Origin: Methanobacteriota archaeon
GTDB taxonomy: Archaea; Thermoplasmatota; Poseidoniia; Poseidoniales; Poseidoniaceae
Reading direction: 5' to 3'
Assembly (NCBI GenBank): GCA_018649825.1
Contig: JABIHC010000168.1
Location: forward strand, 1 to 33,452
DNA: 33,452 nucleotides
Shown: positions 9,177 to 16,924 of the stretch, piece after piece
How the letters are laid out: every line of letters starts with the position of its first letter
How positions within the stretch are numbered: position 1 is the stretch's first letter
The notes under the pieces: generated by a model
Seen by the model: the letters and a program-made list of their open reading frames with translations, nothing else
The model's database searches: none
What the model was told of the DNA's origin: nothing
Translations under genes and position numbers: made by a program

Positions 9177-10913
9177 TCATTTTTTGTCAATGATTTGTTC
9201 AGTAATACATTGCATTGTACACTCTGGTGGACAATTGTCTTGACCCCAAGTAGCACATTTTTCTACGCGCATTGAGGGTGGGTTGCCTGGAACGAAAAGG
9301 AGATGTATTTCAGAATCAGTTCCAGTACTTGGGCAGTGAATATTTAGTGAGGGTAAAAAGGAACCACCTGGATCTTCTATCAATCTTGATATTTCCGGCG
9401 CTCTTCGATTCGTCATCCTCTTGATAACAAGGTGCATCCAAATTAAACAAGCAAATGTAATGACTGCAAATAATAACCACGTCATAGTCCAAAGCCCAGT
9501 CCATTTCAATAGATAGCCAAATACAACAGGGAGGATAAATCCGCCCAAGCCACCAAGCACACCAACAATTCCCCCTACAACTCCAACATCATTAGGGTAA
9601 TAGACAGGAATGTGCTTGTAAACTGCTGCTTTACCTATACCCATTGCCATACCTAATACAAAGACAAAGAATGTGAAAATCCAAATATTTGCTTGGAATG
9701 TAATGAGAGATATTCCTTTAGCAAGCAACTGTTTTCTTTCTATTTCATCATTTACTTCAACCACCGGTTCCTGCCAAGTATCAACTGTTGGAATCACTGC
9801 CATATCGTCTTCATTTAGTGAAGAGGATCCCTCTTCAATTCCTAAATAGTTGTAAATTGTTTCTTCGCCAGCAGGATCTAAGACAGTAATGGTGTAATTT
9901 ATTTCATCTACTTCAATTACTGTTCCTGCTCTTTGAGCTAGGACACCTTCTCCAGCAGAGGTTATTTCCATGCGCGGAGGGAGGAGGAGTATTGAAGAAA
10001 TCAAACATGCACCAAGTACCCAATACATCACTTTGCGCGCTCCGGCTCTATCTGAGAACCACCCCCCGAATGCGCGAATGACTCCCGATGGGAAACTGAA
10101 AATTGCAGTTAACATACCTGCAGTTCCTACGCTTAAGGTATAGACATTTACATAGTAAGGTACCAACCACTGCGCAAGAGCAACGAAGCCACCGAATACA
10201 AGGAAATAGTATAATCCAAATCTCCAAACTCTAACATCTTTTAGTGGAGACAATCTCTCTTGGAGTGAAAGAGTTTTTTCTTGCTTAACTTTGCGTTCAA
10301 ATGTGCCAACCCAGAAAATAATTGCCATTAATACTAATACTGCTGCATATAATTGGGGAAGTAATCTCCACCCCTCGATATTTGCACCATTGTCTGTAAA
10401 ATTATTCAATAGAATGGGGGCGAGAATAGAAGTAATTGCTGCACCGGCATTACCGGCCCCTAAAATACCAAGAGCAGTGCCCTGCCATTTCTTTTCAAAC
10501 CAGACAGATGTATAGGCAATTCCTACTGCAAAAGTTGAACCGCATAATCCAAATCCGAGTCCTGCGAAAAAGAAGCCCCAGAAAGAATCTGCTTTACTGA
10601 CCAAAAACATTGGAATCGCTGCAATAAGCATCACAATTGTGAACATTTTCCTTCCACCGTGAATGTCGGTTAACAGACCAACGGGTAATCGGAAAATTGC
10701 CCCAGTCAGAATAGGAATTCCAATTAACCAACCTATTTGTGAATTATCCCAATCATATGCACGATTTAATACAAGAAAGGTAATTAGAACGCCGTACAGC
10801 ATCCAGCAGGCAAAATTTAGAGTGAATGCAACAGTACTCAAAGTCAAAGCTCGATTCGCCCTACTTTTGGTGGCCTCAACCCCCACATAGGTTGGAATGT
10901 TCCCACTTTCCAT
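9177..10913 (-). CDS. narK: NarK-type nitrate/nitrite transporter (MFS), enlarged, with Cys-rich tail
   Basis: This major facilitator protein of the nitrate/nitrite porter family has about 12 membrane segments. The nitrate signature is recognisable as GNAGAAITSILAP, and the substrate-binding arginines lie in FRLPVGLLTD and RAFGGWFSDR. It is 578 residues from the ATG at 10913, well above the usual 430-500. The extra length is in two places. A hydrophilic insertion of about 85 residues (around 312-398) is rich in acidic residues and lies between membrane segments, predicted extracytoplasmic. A C-terminal tail of about 60 residues has five cysteines (KC, DNC, PPEC, QC after an earlier HC). A TTG at 10994 would add 27 unconvincing residues. 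This is the last gene of the nar cluster and probably imports nitrate or exchanges it for nitrite. Confidence 0.88.
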   Translation of the reverse strand: MESGNIPTYVGVEATKSRANRALTLSTVAFTLNFACWMLYGVLITFLVLNRAYDWDNSQIGWLIGIPILTGAIFRLPVGLLTDIHGGRKMFTIVMLIAAIPMFLVSKADSFWGFFFAGLGFGLCGSTFAVGIAYTSVWFEKKWQGTALGILGAGNAGAAITSILAPILLNNFTDNGANIEGWRLLPQLYAAVLVLMAIIFWVGTFERKVKQEKTLSLQERLSPLKDVRVWRFGLYYFLVFGGFVALAQWLVPYYVNVYTLSVGTAGMLTAIFSFPSGVIRAFGGWFSDRAGARKVMYWVLGACLISSILLLPPRMEITSAGEGVLAQRAGTVIEVDEINYTITVLDPAGEETIYNYLGIEEGSSSLNEDDMAVIPTVDTWQEPVVEVNDEIERKQLLAKGISLITFQANIWIFTFFVFVLGMAMGIGKAAVYKHIPVYYPNDVGVVGGIVGVLGGLGGFILPVVFGYLLKWTGLWTMTWLLFAVITFACLIWMHLVIKRMTNRRAPEISRLIEDPGGSFLPSLNIHCPSTGTDSEIHLLFVPGNPPSMRVEKCATWGQDNCPPECTMQCITEQIIDKK

Positions 10914-11006
10914 GGTATTCGTGTATTTCGTATTACTAATAATGTTTACACCGTTTATGTAAGTCTCATCAAATTCATTGATAATTAGATGCAATTACTA
11001 TTACTG

Positions 11007-11702
11007 TTAAACTGCAGAATTCACCACATTATTGTCAATTACAATATGAGATGATTTATACTCAACAACATGATTTCCATCTTCTGTATGCAATAGGATG
11101 CCGGTAAATATTGCATAATCATCATCATTATTTCCAAGGACGCTCTCGGCTAATGAAATTAACTCCTTGTGAATAATTTCTTGTGTTTTTTGAGTTGTTT
11201 CATAGAGGTTTGGTGTGGCAATGTGCCATAATTTTTTTCTTACCCAGCCATATTCTATGTCATTATGAGCTGGTTCGGGCGCCTCAGATAGATTCGTATT
11301 TTCAACTTCATTTGAAAGCAAATCTAATGCTCCACAGGCTCTGCTAGTATTATTCAATCCGGGGCGAAATACATCGCCAAAAGTCCCATCATTTGCAAGA
11401 CCCATGTGAGCCAAGCCGACAAGTAATATTCGTCTTTTTCCATTTACAACTGGTGCATGGTGGCTTGCGGCAGTAAGTCCTGTTACTCCAGCAAAAGGCA
11501 ATCCTGCAAGCCCAGACAAATCAAAAGCCTCTCCCCATTCATTTTTCAATTGTGAAACAAAAGGCTGACAAAGTTCATCACGACAAATAGAAATACATGC
11601 TAAAGTAGAATCAGCATCAAAACCAAATTGGCCAATAAATTCTTTGATACGAAGTAAAAAGGAAGCGCTAGATTCTGTCTTTTCACGAAGATCAAATGTC
11701 AT
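11007..11702 (-). CDS. LCIB-type (beta-class-related) carbonic anhydrase domain protein
   Basis: The 231-residue protein matches the LCIB family, named for algal limiting-CO2-inducible protein B, some members of which are zinc carbonic anhydrases. The recognisable blocks are ISICRDELC (C40, D42), then LSGLAGLPFAGVTG, ASHH (H81, H82), GLAHMGLANDGTFGDVFRPG and SRACGA (C123). These supply the expected Cys-His-Cys zinc ligands and the acid next to the first cysteine. The family interconverts CO2 and bicarbonate; activity here is inferred. I chose the ATG at 11702, which has an AAGGT site at good spacing, over the TTG at 11720 that overlaps the previous gene. It sits between a hemerythrin and the second narK in the nar cluster. 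Confidence 0.8.
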   Translation of the reverse strand: MTFDLREKTESSASFLLRIKEFIGQFGFDADSTLACISICRDELCQPFVSQLKNEWGEAFDLSGLAGLPFAGVTGLTAASHHAPVVNGKRRILLVGLAHMGLANDGTFGDVFRPGLNNTSRACGALDLLSNEVENTNLSEAPEPAHNDIEYGWVRKKLWHIATPNLYETTQKTQEIIHKELISLAESVLGNNDDDYAIFTGILLHTEDGNHVVEYKSSHIVIDNNVVNSAV

Positions 11703-11716
11703 CAATATTACCTTCT

Positions 11717-12289
11717 TCAATGGAAACTAATAGGGCTATCTTCTTTCTTATTTTCAATATGACAGGTTTCGCAATCATCATCATGAGTTTCTTCTTGAAT
11801 AACTTCAGGAACTTCTTCAACTCCAGCAAGCCATTTCTGCAAATCAATTGGTGCAGATGAATTGAGTAGGTTGATTAATTCGGTTTGGCTTTCGGGAGTA
11901 ACCATGCTATCCACTGCCTCGTATAGGACACTCTCTTCTGCTTGATTGTGTTGTAGTAATATTCCCTCGAGTGCAGCAGGTAAAGTCGGGTCTACATCGC
12001 CCTTTTCGGCTAAGGTTAGTAAATCGTAAAGTAATTCTTGAATGGTGTGGTGCTCCTGCCTCATTATTACAGTCGGGCCTTCTTGGGTCATTCCAGTTAC
12101 TTGTTCAAATACTGGGAAAAGGTATTCTTCTTCCCAAATAATGTGTTGAATAAGCCCTGTTGCAAATTCTTTCAATAAATCAATTGAATTAGAATAACCA
12201 TTTTTTCTGCACTTATTGAAAATACTATCAAGTCGGCTATGGTCTTTTGAAAAAAAGGCCCGAAGGCCGGCATCATTGGTATCAGCCAT
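11717..12289 (-). CDS. Hemerythrin-like HHE-domain protein (nar cluster)
   Basis: This protein of about 190 residues has a four-helix HHE cation-binding domain. Likely diiron ligands are spread as in hemerythrins: SKDHSRLD near the N-terminus, QHIIWEEEYLFPVFE, MRQEHHTIQE and LQHNQAEESVLYE. The C-terminal 30 residues are acidic with a CETCH pair (CxxCH-like) that is probably not a haem site, because no export signal is visible. Such proteins bind oxygen or nitric oxide, or act in iron and redox sensing. Within a nitrate reduction cluster a role in NO or O2 handling is plausible. I prefer the ATG at 12289, which has a GGAG site 8 bases upstream, to the TTG at 12349 or the ATG at 12313. Confidence 0.85.
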   Translation of the reverse strand: MADTNDAGLRAFFSKDHSRLDSIFNKCRKNGYSNSIDLLKEFATGLIQHIIWEEEYLFPVFEQVTGMTQEGPTVIMRQEHHTIQELLYDLLTLAEKGDVDPTLPAALEGILLQHNQAEESVLYEAVDSMVTPESQTELINLLNSSAPIDLQKWLAGVEEVPEVIQEETHDDDCETCHIENKKEDSPISFH

Positions 12290-12378
12290 AGTGGTCGCTC
12301 CAGCATTTTTCATTAAACCGTTTTGATTGACATGTATGATGTGAATCAAGATTTCTTAAGCCCTCTATCAAATTGCTA

Positions 12379-14037
12379 CTAGCATGAAATTTCTGCACCC
12401 TTTCGGGCGTAATACCACCAGTTTACTCCAAGACAAGATACATAGTAAGCGGCAAAACCATACATCGCATATTCTGGAACTTTAGCAGCAATTGAAACAG
12501 CGAATACTGCAGGAATGATAAATGCCCCATATGCTGCGATAGAAGATGTCCACCCCAGTACTGGGCCAACCTGTTTACGAGGGAAAATAATAGCAATCAT
12601 TCGGAATGTTGAACCATTTCCTATACCAGTTGTAGTAAACAGAATCATGAACAGAATCATAAATGAAACGAAGTGATCTTCTGGAGTTTCAGATGCCTTT
12701 GCCTTTACGATAATTAGTCCTACACAAACAGTAGCAATAATCATCACCACAGTTGCCCAATGAGTTACTCTAGCTCCGCCCCACTTATCGGCCATCCAGC
12801 CACCAGGTGGGCGTAATGCCGCACCTACCAAAGGCCCGAGGAACCCAAAAGTAAGTGCTTGATCAACATACCAAGGGTTTGGGTCACCATTAGGGAGATA
12901 TCCGAATACATCAAGGATGAGTTTGGGGAAAACAGCAGCAAAACCAATGAATGAACCAAAGGTCATAATGTATAACCATGTCATCACCCAATTATGCTTC
13001 TCTCCAAATATTTTCCATTGGTCCAAAAGACTCTCCTTTACCGCACTAGGTGTGGCATATCGCATTAGGGCGAGTGTGGTTACCACAGAAACTAGGACCA
13101 TGATAATAATTTTCACAATACCCATGAAGGATGAATCAAAAATGTCACTATTGCGCGTGGCAAGCAATACTAAAACACCAACACCGGCAGCAACATAGCC
13201 AATTGCTTCAAGCCAAAAATATTTTTTCAGCGCATTTGGTGTGTTTGCTACGTCATGCTCTGGCATATTGTTCATCCATAGCCATGCGGCAATCATGAAA
13301 AAGGCGCATAAAGGCACCCACAATAATGCGGCATTGGCTACATAAAAACCACCTGCTGCCGCTCCGGACATCCCGCCGAAAAGGGTGAACCCCATTACTA
13401 TTGGAACCGTAAACTGCATTGCACTAACACCTAAATTTCCAATCCCTGCATTGAGGCCAAGTGAAAGGCCTTGCATCTTTCGTGGATAGAAAAAGGAAAT
13501 ATTAGACATCGAGGAAGCGAATGCTCCCCCTCCTACTCCGGACATTAATGCATAAACGATTAACACCGTGAAAGAAACGTTAGGGTCTTTTAAAGCGATC
13601 CCTGCTCCAATCATTGGTAGCATCAGCAACAGTGTTGTGGCAGCAATAACATTTCGTCCTCCGGATATTTCTATCATGAAGGAATTAGTGATACGAAAAG
13701 TCGCACCAGCAAGTCCAGCCACACCAGGGAGTATGTATAGAAGGGCCTTGTATTCATCCCCCAATAATCCACCCCATCCATCGAATGAGTATAGGGATGG
13801 GTCAACATCATGAATTCCCTGGATTTTTGTGATAATTACTCCCCATACCATCCAAATAGCAAATCCTAAAAACAAATTTGGTATGGATATCCACAAATTT
13901 CGTGTTGCTATTTTCTCCCCGTGCTTTTCCCAAAACTCTTCATCCTCTGGGTCCCAATAATCAAACTGAATTCCAGAACCTGGTTCCTTTAATTGGCTTT
14001 CAATCTTTTCAGCATTTTCAGGTTCCTTTACACTCAT
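12379..14037 (-). CDS. narK: NarK-type nitrate/nitrite transporter (MFS)
   Basis: A 552-residue membrane protein with about 12-13 predicted membrane segments and the two NarK signatures: GGGAFASSMSNISFFYPRKMQG with GLNAGIGNLGVS in the first half, and GIGNGSTFRMIAIIFPRKQVG in the second. Conserved arginines appear in FRITNSFM and ALRPPGGWMADKWGG. It probably exchanges nitrate for nitrite or imports nitrate with protons. It starts at an ATG behind GAGATGA, 37 bases after narI in the direction of transcription. It is clearly different in sequence from the second NarK of the cluster, so the two are not a recent duplication. A cytoplasm-facing nitrate reductase needs such a carrier. Confidence 0.92.
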   Translation of the reverse strand: MSVKEPENAEKIESQLKEPGSGIQFDYWDPEDEEFWEKHGEKIATRNLWISIPNLFLGFAIWMVWGVIITKIQGIHDVDPSLYSFDGWGGLLGDEYKALLYILPGVAGLAGATFRITNSFMIEISGGRNVIAATTLLLMLPMIGAGIALKDPNVSFTVLIVYALMSGVGGGAFASSMSNISFFYPRKMQGLSLGLNAGIGNLGVSAMQFTVPIVMGFTLFGGMSGAAAGGFYVANAALLWVPLCAFFMIAAWLWMNNMPEHDVANTPNALKKYFWLEAIGYVAAGVGVLVLLATRNSDIFDSSFMGIVKIIIMVLVSVVTTLALMRYATPSAVKESLLDQWKIFGEKHNWVMTWLYIMTFGSFIGFAAVFPKLILDVFGYLPNGDPNPWYVDQALTFGFLGPLVGAALRPPGGWMADKWGGARVTHWATVVMIIATVCVGLIIVKAKASETPEDHFVSFMILFMILFTTTGIGNGSTFRMIAIIFPRKQVGPVLGWTSSIAAYGAFIIPAVFAVSIAAKVPEYAMYGFAAYYVSCLGVNWWYYARKGAEISC

Positions 14038-14074
14038 ATTATCATCTCATAATATTTACTATTATTTCTTGAAC

Positions 14075-14758
14075 TTATCTAATCCAACGACCTTGTGAAC
14101 GTATTGAAATGAATGGGCGGGTGATGTATAGGAATGGATAACTCCACATGTGAACCATCTTTGTAAAAGGAACATAGCAGAGAAATAGCATGCTGGAAAC
14201 TATGTGGACTTGAGTCAATAGAGGGGCATTCGCCATTCCTGAAGCATCAGGAGAGAAAGTGAGAATTGATTCAAGCCATGGGAATACAGTAGAGGACATC
14301 CCCCAAGTAGCATCAATAATAACTAGCCAAAGTGAAGATGAAACTGCCGTAATCAATAATATTAGAATTACATAATCTTCAACTTTACTCATTACCTTTA
14401 CTTCTTTAATAAATATTCTGCGGTACAATGCTGCAACTAATCCGTATAGAAGCATTAATCCTCCTGCCATTCCAATCCAAAGGAAATAATCAATCAGGAT
14501 AACTGGCCCCCAAAGAGCACCAATTATTCCAAGGAATAAGTGTCCAAATATAACTAATACTAGCCCCCAGTGTAAAGCTAAAGCGGCCATACCCATAGAT
14601 TCTCTACCAAAGAAACCGCTTGGGCGTGGAGTCCACTCAAAGTCTCCTCTTGAAGACCAAGACCAATGTCCTTTGAATGCTCGCCAAATTGGAGCAAAAA
14701 TAAATAGCAGTATGGTAATATAAGGCATGGCTACAAAAAACAATTCAATCCAATTCAT
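14075..14758 (-). CDS. narI: Respiratory nitrate reductase gamma subunit (cytochrome b)
   Basis: The integral membrane dihaem cytochrome b passes quinol electrons to NarH. Five hydrophobic segments are visible. The haem ligands keep the spacing of E. coli NarI: H63 and H73 (10 apart, in ALHWGLVLVIFGH), and the pair in TQVHIVS and KMVHMWS (18 apart). The ATG at 14758 gives 227 residues beginning MNWIELFF, aligned to the known NarI start, and has GGAG upstream. The longer frame from 14776 puts its ATGs on top of that site. The start overlaps the narJ stop. It lies between narJ and narK in the classical G-H-J-I order. Confidence 0.93.
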   Translation of the reverse strand: MNWIELFFVAMPYITILLFIFAPIWRAFKGHWSWSSRGDFEWTPRPSGFFGRESMGMAALALHWGLVLVIFGHLFLGIIGALWGPVILIDYFLWIGMAGGLMLLYGLVAALYRRIFIKEVKVMSKVEDYVILILLITAVSSSLWLVIIDATWGMSSTVFPWLESILTFSPDASGMANAPLLTQVHIVSSMLFLCYVPFTKMVHMWSYPFLYITRPFISIRSQGRWIR

Positions 14759-14759
14759 T

Positions 14760-15371
14760 TTACTCATCTCCTTCATTTGATTTTACTATATTTTCGCTTT
14801 CCATCAGCACCGCAACTGCTGCGGTAATGTGTGACCAAGGTTTCTTGTTTAACTTGTGGCTAAATTTTGGTAAGTGTGGTTTTACCATTGAATTGATAAA
14901 ACCTCTTCGTAGATTGCGTGACTTTGGATCTGTTTCAGCAAGTGAAATTGCCAAAAATTCACAAACGGCCGGGAAATAGTCTGGCATTTCGCCATGTTCC
15001 ATTTTTATTCCATAATGCTTGTATACGCCCGCTATTTCAATCATGTACATATTTCGCTCACTTGTACCAATTTCACCACAAGACTTTGGCGCATCAAATC
15101 CATAGTACCCAAGGTATGGTGGGGCTGTTGGCGTCATTTCAAGAGTAAAGAGATGGTCCTCTTCTTGAATGGCCCACAGTTTCTTGTGAAACATTTCAAA
15201 ATGCTCAGCAATATCTGATCGACCAGCCTCTTTCAATGATTCGCAGAGGTTAATAATTCTAGTATTTGTGGATTCTTCATCCATTTGTGAAGGGCTGATA
15301 AATAATACCGAGGCCAATAGATACGAATCTGCCAATATCTCTTCTGGCAATTGTTTGGATGTTACTGGCAT
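14760..15371 (-). CDS. narJ: Nitrate reductase assembly chaperone (NarJ/TorD family)
   Basis: The protein of about 203 residues is weakly conserved but has the helical TorD/NarJ character. Examples are the SYLLASVLFISPS start, the FALDMEMTP-like block FTLEMTPTAPPYLGYYGFD, and the MPDYFPAVCEFLAI motif, the typical PDHL-like chaperone block. NarJ binds apo-NarG and helps insert the molybdenum cofactor and the proximal iron-sulfur cluster, and does not form part of the final enzyme. I chose the ATG at 15371 behind AGGTGA rather than the GTG just before it. Position between narH and narI supports the call. Confidence 0.88.
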   Translation of the reverse strand: MPVTSKQLPEEILADSYLLASVLFISPSQMDEESTNTRIINLCESLKEAGRSDIAEHFEMFHKKLWAIQEEDHLFTLEMTPTAPPYLGYYGFDAPKSCGEIGTSERNMYMIEIAGVYKHYGIKMEHGEMPDYFPAVCEFLAISLAETDPKSRNLRRGFINSMVKPHLPKFSHKLNKKPWSHITAAVAVLMESENIVKSNEGDE

Positions 15372-15374
15372 CAC

Positions 15375-16919
15375 TTAAATCACCTGATCTCCCTGTTCAT
15401 CAATGTGCATGTATTCTCTTCTCTTCATCTTTAGAGGGTTCATCTTGTCAAATCCAGCAAAGCCTCTTTCCATGAATGGGCTTGTGTCTCTGTCGAGTTC
15501 GCGGTGGGTTGTTGGTACAATGAATCTTTCATCAAGGAAAGCCAAAGCGAGTAAGCGATGGATGTCTATTGCATCTTGTTCCGTCAATCCGACTGCCTTG
15601 AGAATTTCAAGATCAGGTTTTCCTTCAACACGTACGCTACGACGATATTTTCGTACTGCGAGTTGCTTCAACAAGGTATTCTCAACTTCACTAATGTTTC
15701 CAGCAGAGAATAATGAAGCCAAATACTTGATTGGCACTCGGAAGTTTTCTAATGTTGGTAAGACTGAGTTTTCACCTGCTGCAGAGTGGAGGCCATTGTC
15801 ATCAAGAACAGATGCAACTGGACTTTCTGGTGGGATGTAGAATAGACTTGGTACTGTTCTGAACTCAGGGTGAAGCGGTAATGCAATTTCCCATTTTACG
15901 AACATAGGATAGATTGGGGATTTTTGTGCCGCTTCCATGAATGTTTCGCCAATACCTTGCTTCTTTGCTTGAGCAATAACCTCGGGGTCATTTGGATCAA
16001 GTAGAATGCTGCGGTGAACTGCGACGAGATCTTTTTCATCTGCGGTTGCTGCTTCAACGACTCTATCTTGGTCAACCAATATTGGTCCCATATAACGTAT
16101 CTTGCCAGGGCAAGAGTGGAAACATGCAGGTGGTTGTCCAGTTTCAAGACGTGGGTAACAGAGGAGACACTTCTCCATTTTTCCAGATCTCCAATTGTAA
16201 TATGGCTTTTTGTAAGGGCAAGCAGATACGCAGTATCTCCAACCTCTACATCGGTCTTGGTCAATCAAGACAACGCCATCTTCTTCGCGCTTGTGTGCTG
16301 CACCTGATGGGCATGCACCTACACAAGCCGGATTAGCACAGTGGTTACAGATACGTGGCAAGTAAATCATAAACGAATCTTGATATTGTAAGTAAGCATC
16401 CTTTTCTTGTTGATTCATGCTATCGAAGTTTACATCCCATTGCCCGGTTACATTTGTTCCAGCAGCATTGTCTTCCCAATTAACACCCCAATTTGGCTTG
16501 ATGTTTTCTTCGCCAGTAATTTCAGACTTTGGTCGTGCAACTGGTTGTTGCTTCATTTCCTTTGCAGAATGTAAGTCTTCATAAGTGAATGTGTAGGTTC
16601 CAACATCGCTTACATAATCTTTCATTTCAGGTTGATCAGGGTTGTAAAATAAATTAGCTAATTCTAACCATTTTGGAGCAACTCGCAACTTCAATGGAGA
16701 ACTCTTTTTGCCGGTTAATACCCATCCGCCTTTCCACTCATCTTGATTTTCCCATTCTTTGGGATATCCTATGCCTGGTTTTGTCTCAACATTATTCCAA
16801 AACATGTATTTTGCGCCTTCACGATTTGTCCAAATATTCTTACAGGCTACGGTACAAGTGTTGCACCCTAGACATTTATCCATGTTGAATACCATTGCCA
16901 TTTGTTGTACTATTTGCAT
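15375..16919 (-). CDS. narH: Respiratory nitrate reductase beta subunit
   Basis: A 514-residue iron-sulfur protein that carries electrons from NarI to NarG. The first cluster motif C16-x2-C19-x2-C22-x3-C26 has the same residue numbers as E. coli NarH. Further motifs are CNHCANPACVGACP, CRGWRYCVSACPYKKP (tryptophan in place of the second cysteine, marking the [3Fe-4S] cluster) and EKCLLCYPRLETGQPPAC followed by CPGKIRY. All four cluster-binding sets are therefore intact. There is no signal peptide. The start MQIVQQMAMVFNMDKC aligns to the E. coli start and lies behind GGGAG. It follows narG after 5 bases. Confidence 0.96.
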   Translation of the reverse strand: MQIVQQMAMVFNMDKCLGCNTCTVACKNIWTNREGAKYMFWNNVETKPGIGYPKEWENQDEWKGGWVLTGKKSSPLKLRVAPKWLELANLFYNPDQPEMKDYVSDVGTYTFTYEDLHSAKEMKQQPVARPKSEITGEENIKPNWGVNWEDNAAGTNVTGQWDVNFDSMNQQEKDAYLQYQDSFMIYLPRICNHCANPACVGACPSGAAHKREEDGVVLIDQDRCRGWRYCVSACPYKKPYYNWRSGKMEKCLLCYPRLETGQPPACFHSCPGKIRYMGPILVDQDRVVEAATADEKDLVAVHRSILLDPNDPEVIAQAKKQGIGETFMEAAQKSPIYPMFVKWEIALPLHPEFRTVPSLFYIPPESPVASVLDDNGLHSAAGENSVLPTLENFRVPIKYLASLFSAGNISEVENTLLKQLAVRKYRRSVRVEGKPDLEILKAVGLTEQDAIDIHRLLALAFLDERFIVPTTHRELDRDTSPFMERGFAGFDKMNPLKMKRREYMHIDEQGDQVI

Positions 16920-16924
16920 CTATT

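Noticed and set aside
11717-12289. CETCH in the hemerythrin tail as a haem c site
   Set aside because: The protein has no signal peptide or membrane segment, so cytochrome c maturation is not expected; the motif is in an acidic tail.
9177-14037. The two narK genes as a recent tandem duplication
   Set aside because: The two proteins differ through their whole length, in size and in signature details, so they are separate subfamilies.
15403-15840. 145-codon plus-strand open frame opposite narH
   Set aside because: It is antisense to the conserved C-terminal part of narH and has no family features.
15893-15902. Near-match ACGAACAT copies of the 8-base word in narH, narG and bcrC
   Set aside because: These have one mismatch, lie in the middle of genes and have no start codon nearby, so I did not count them.
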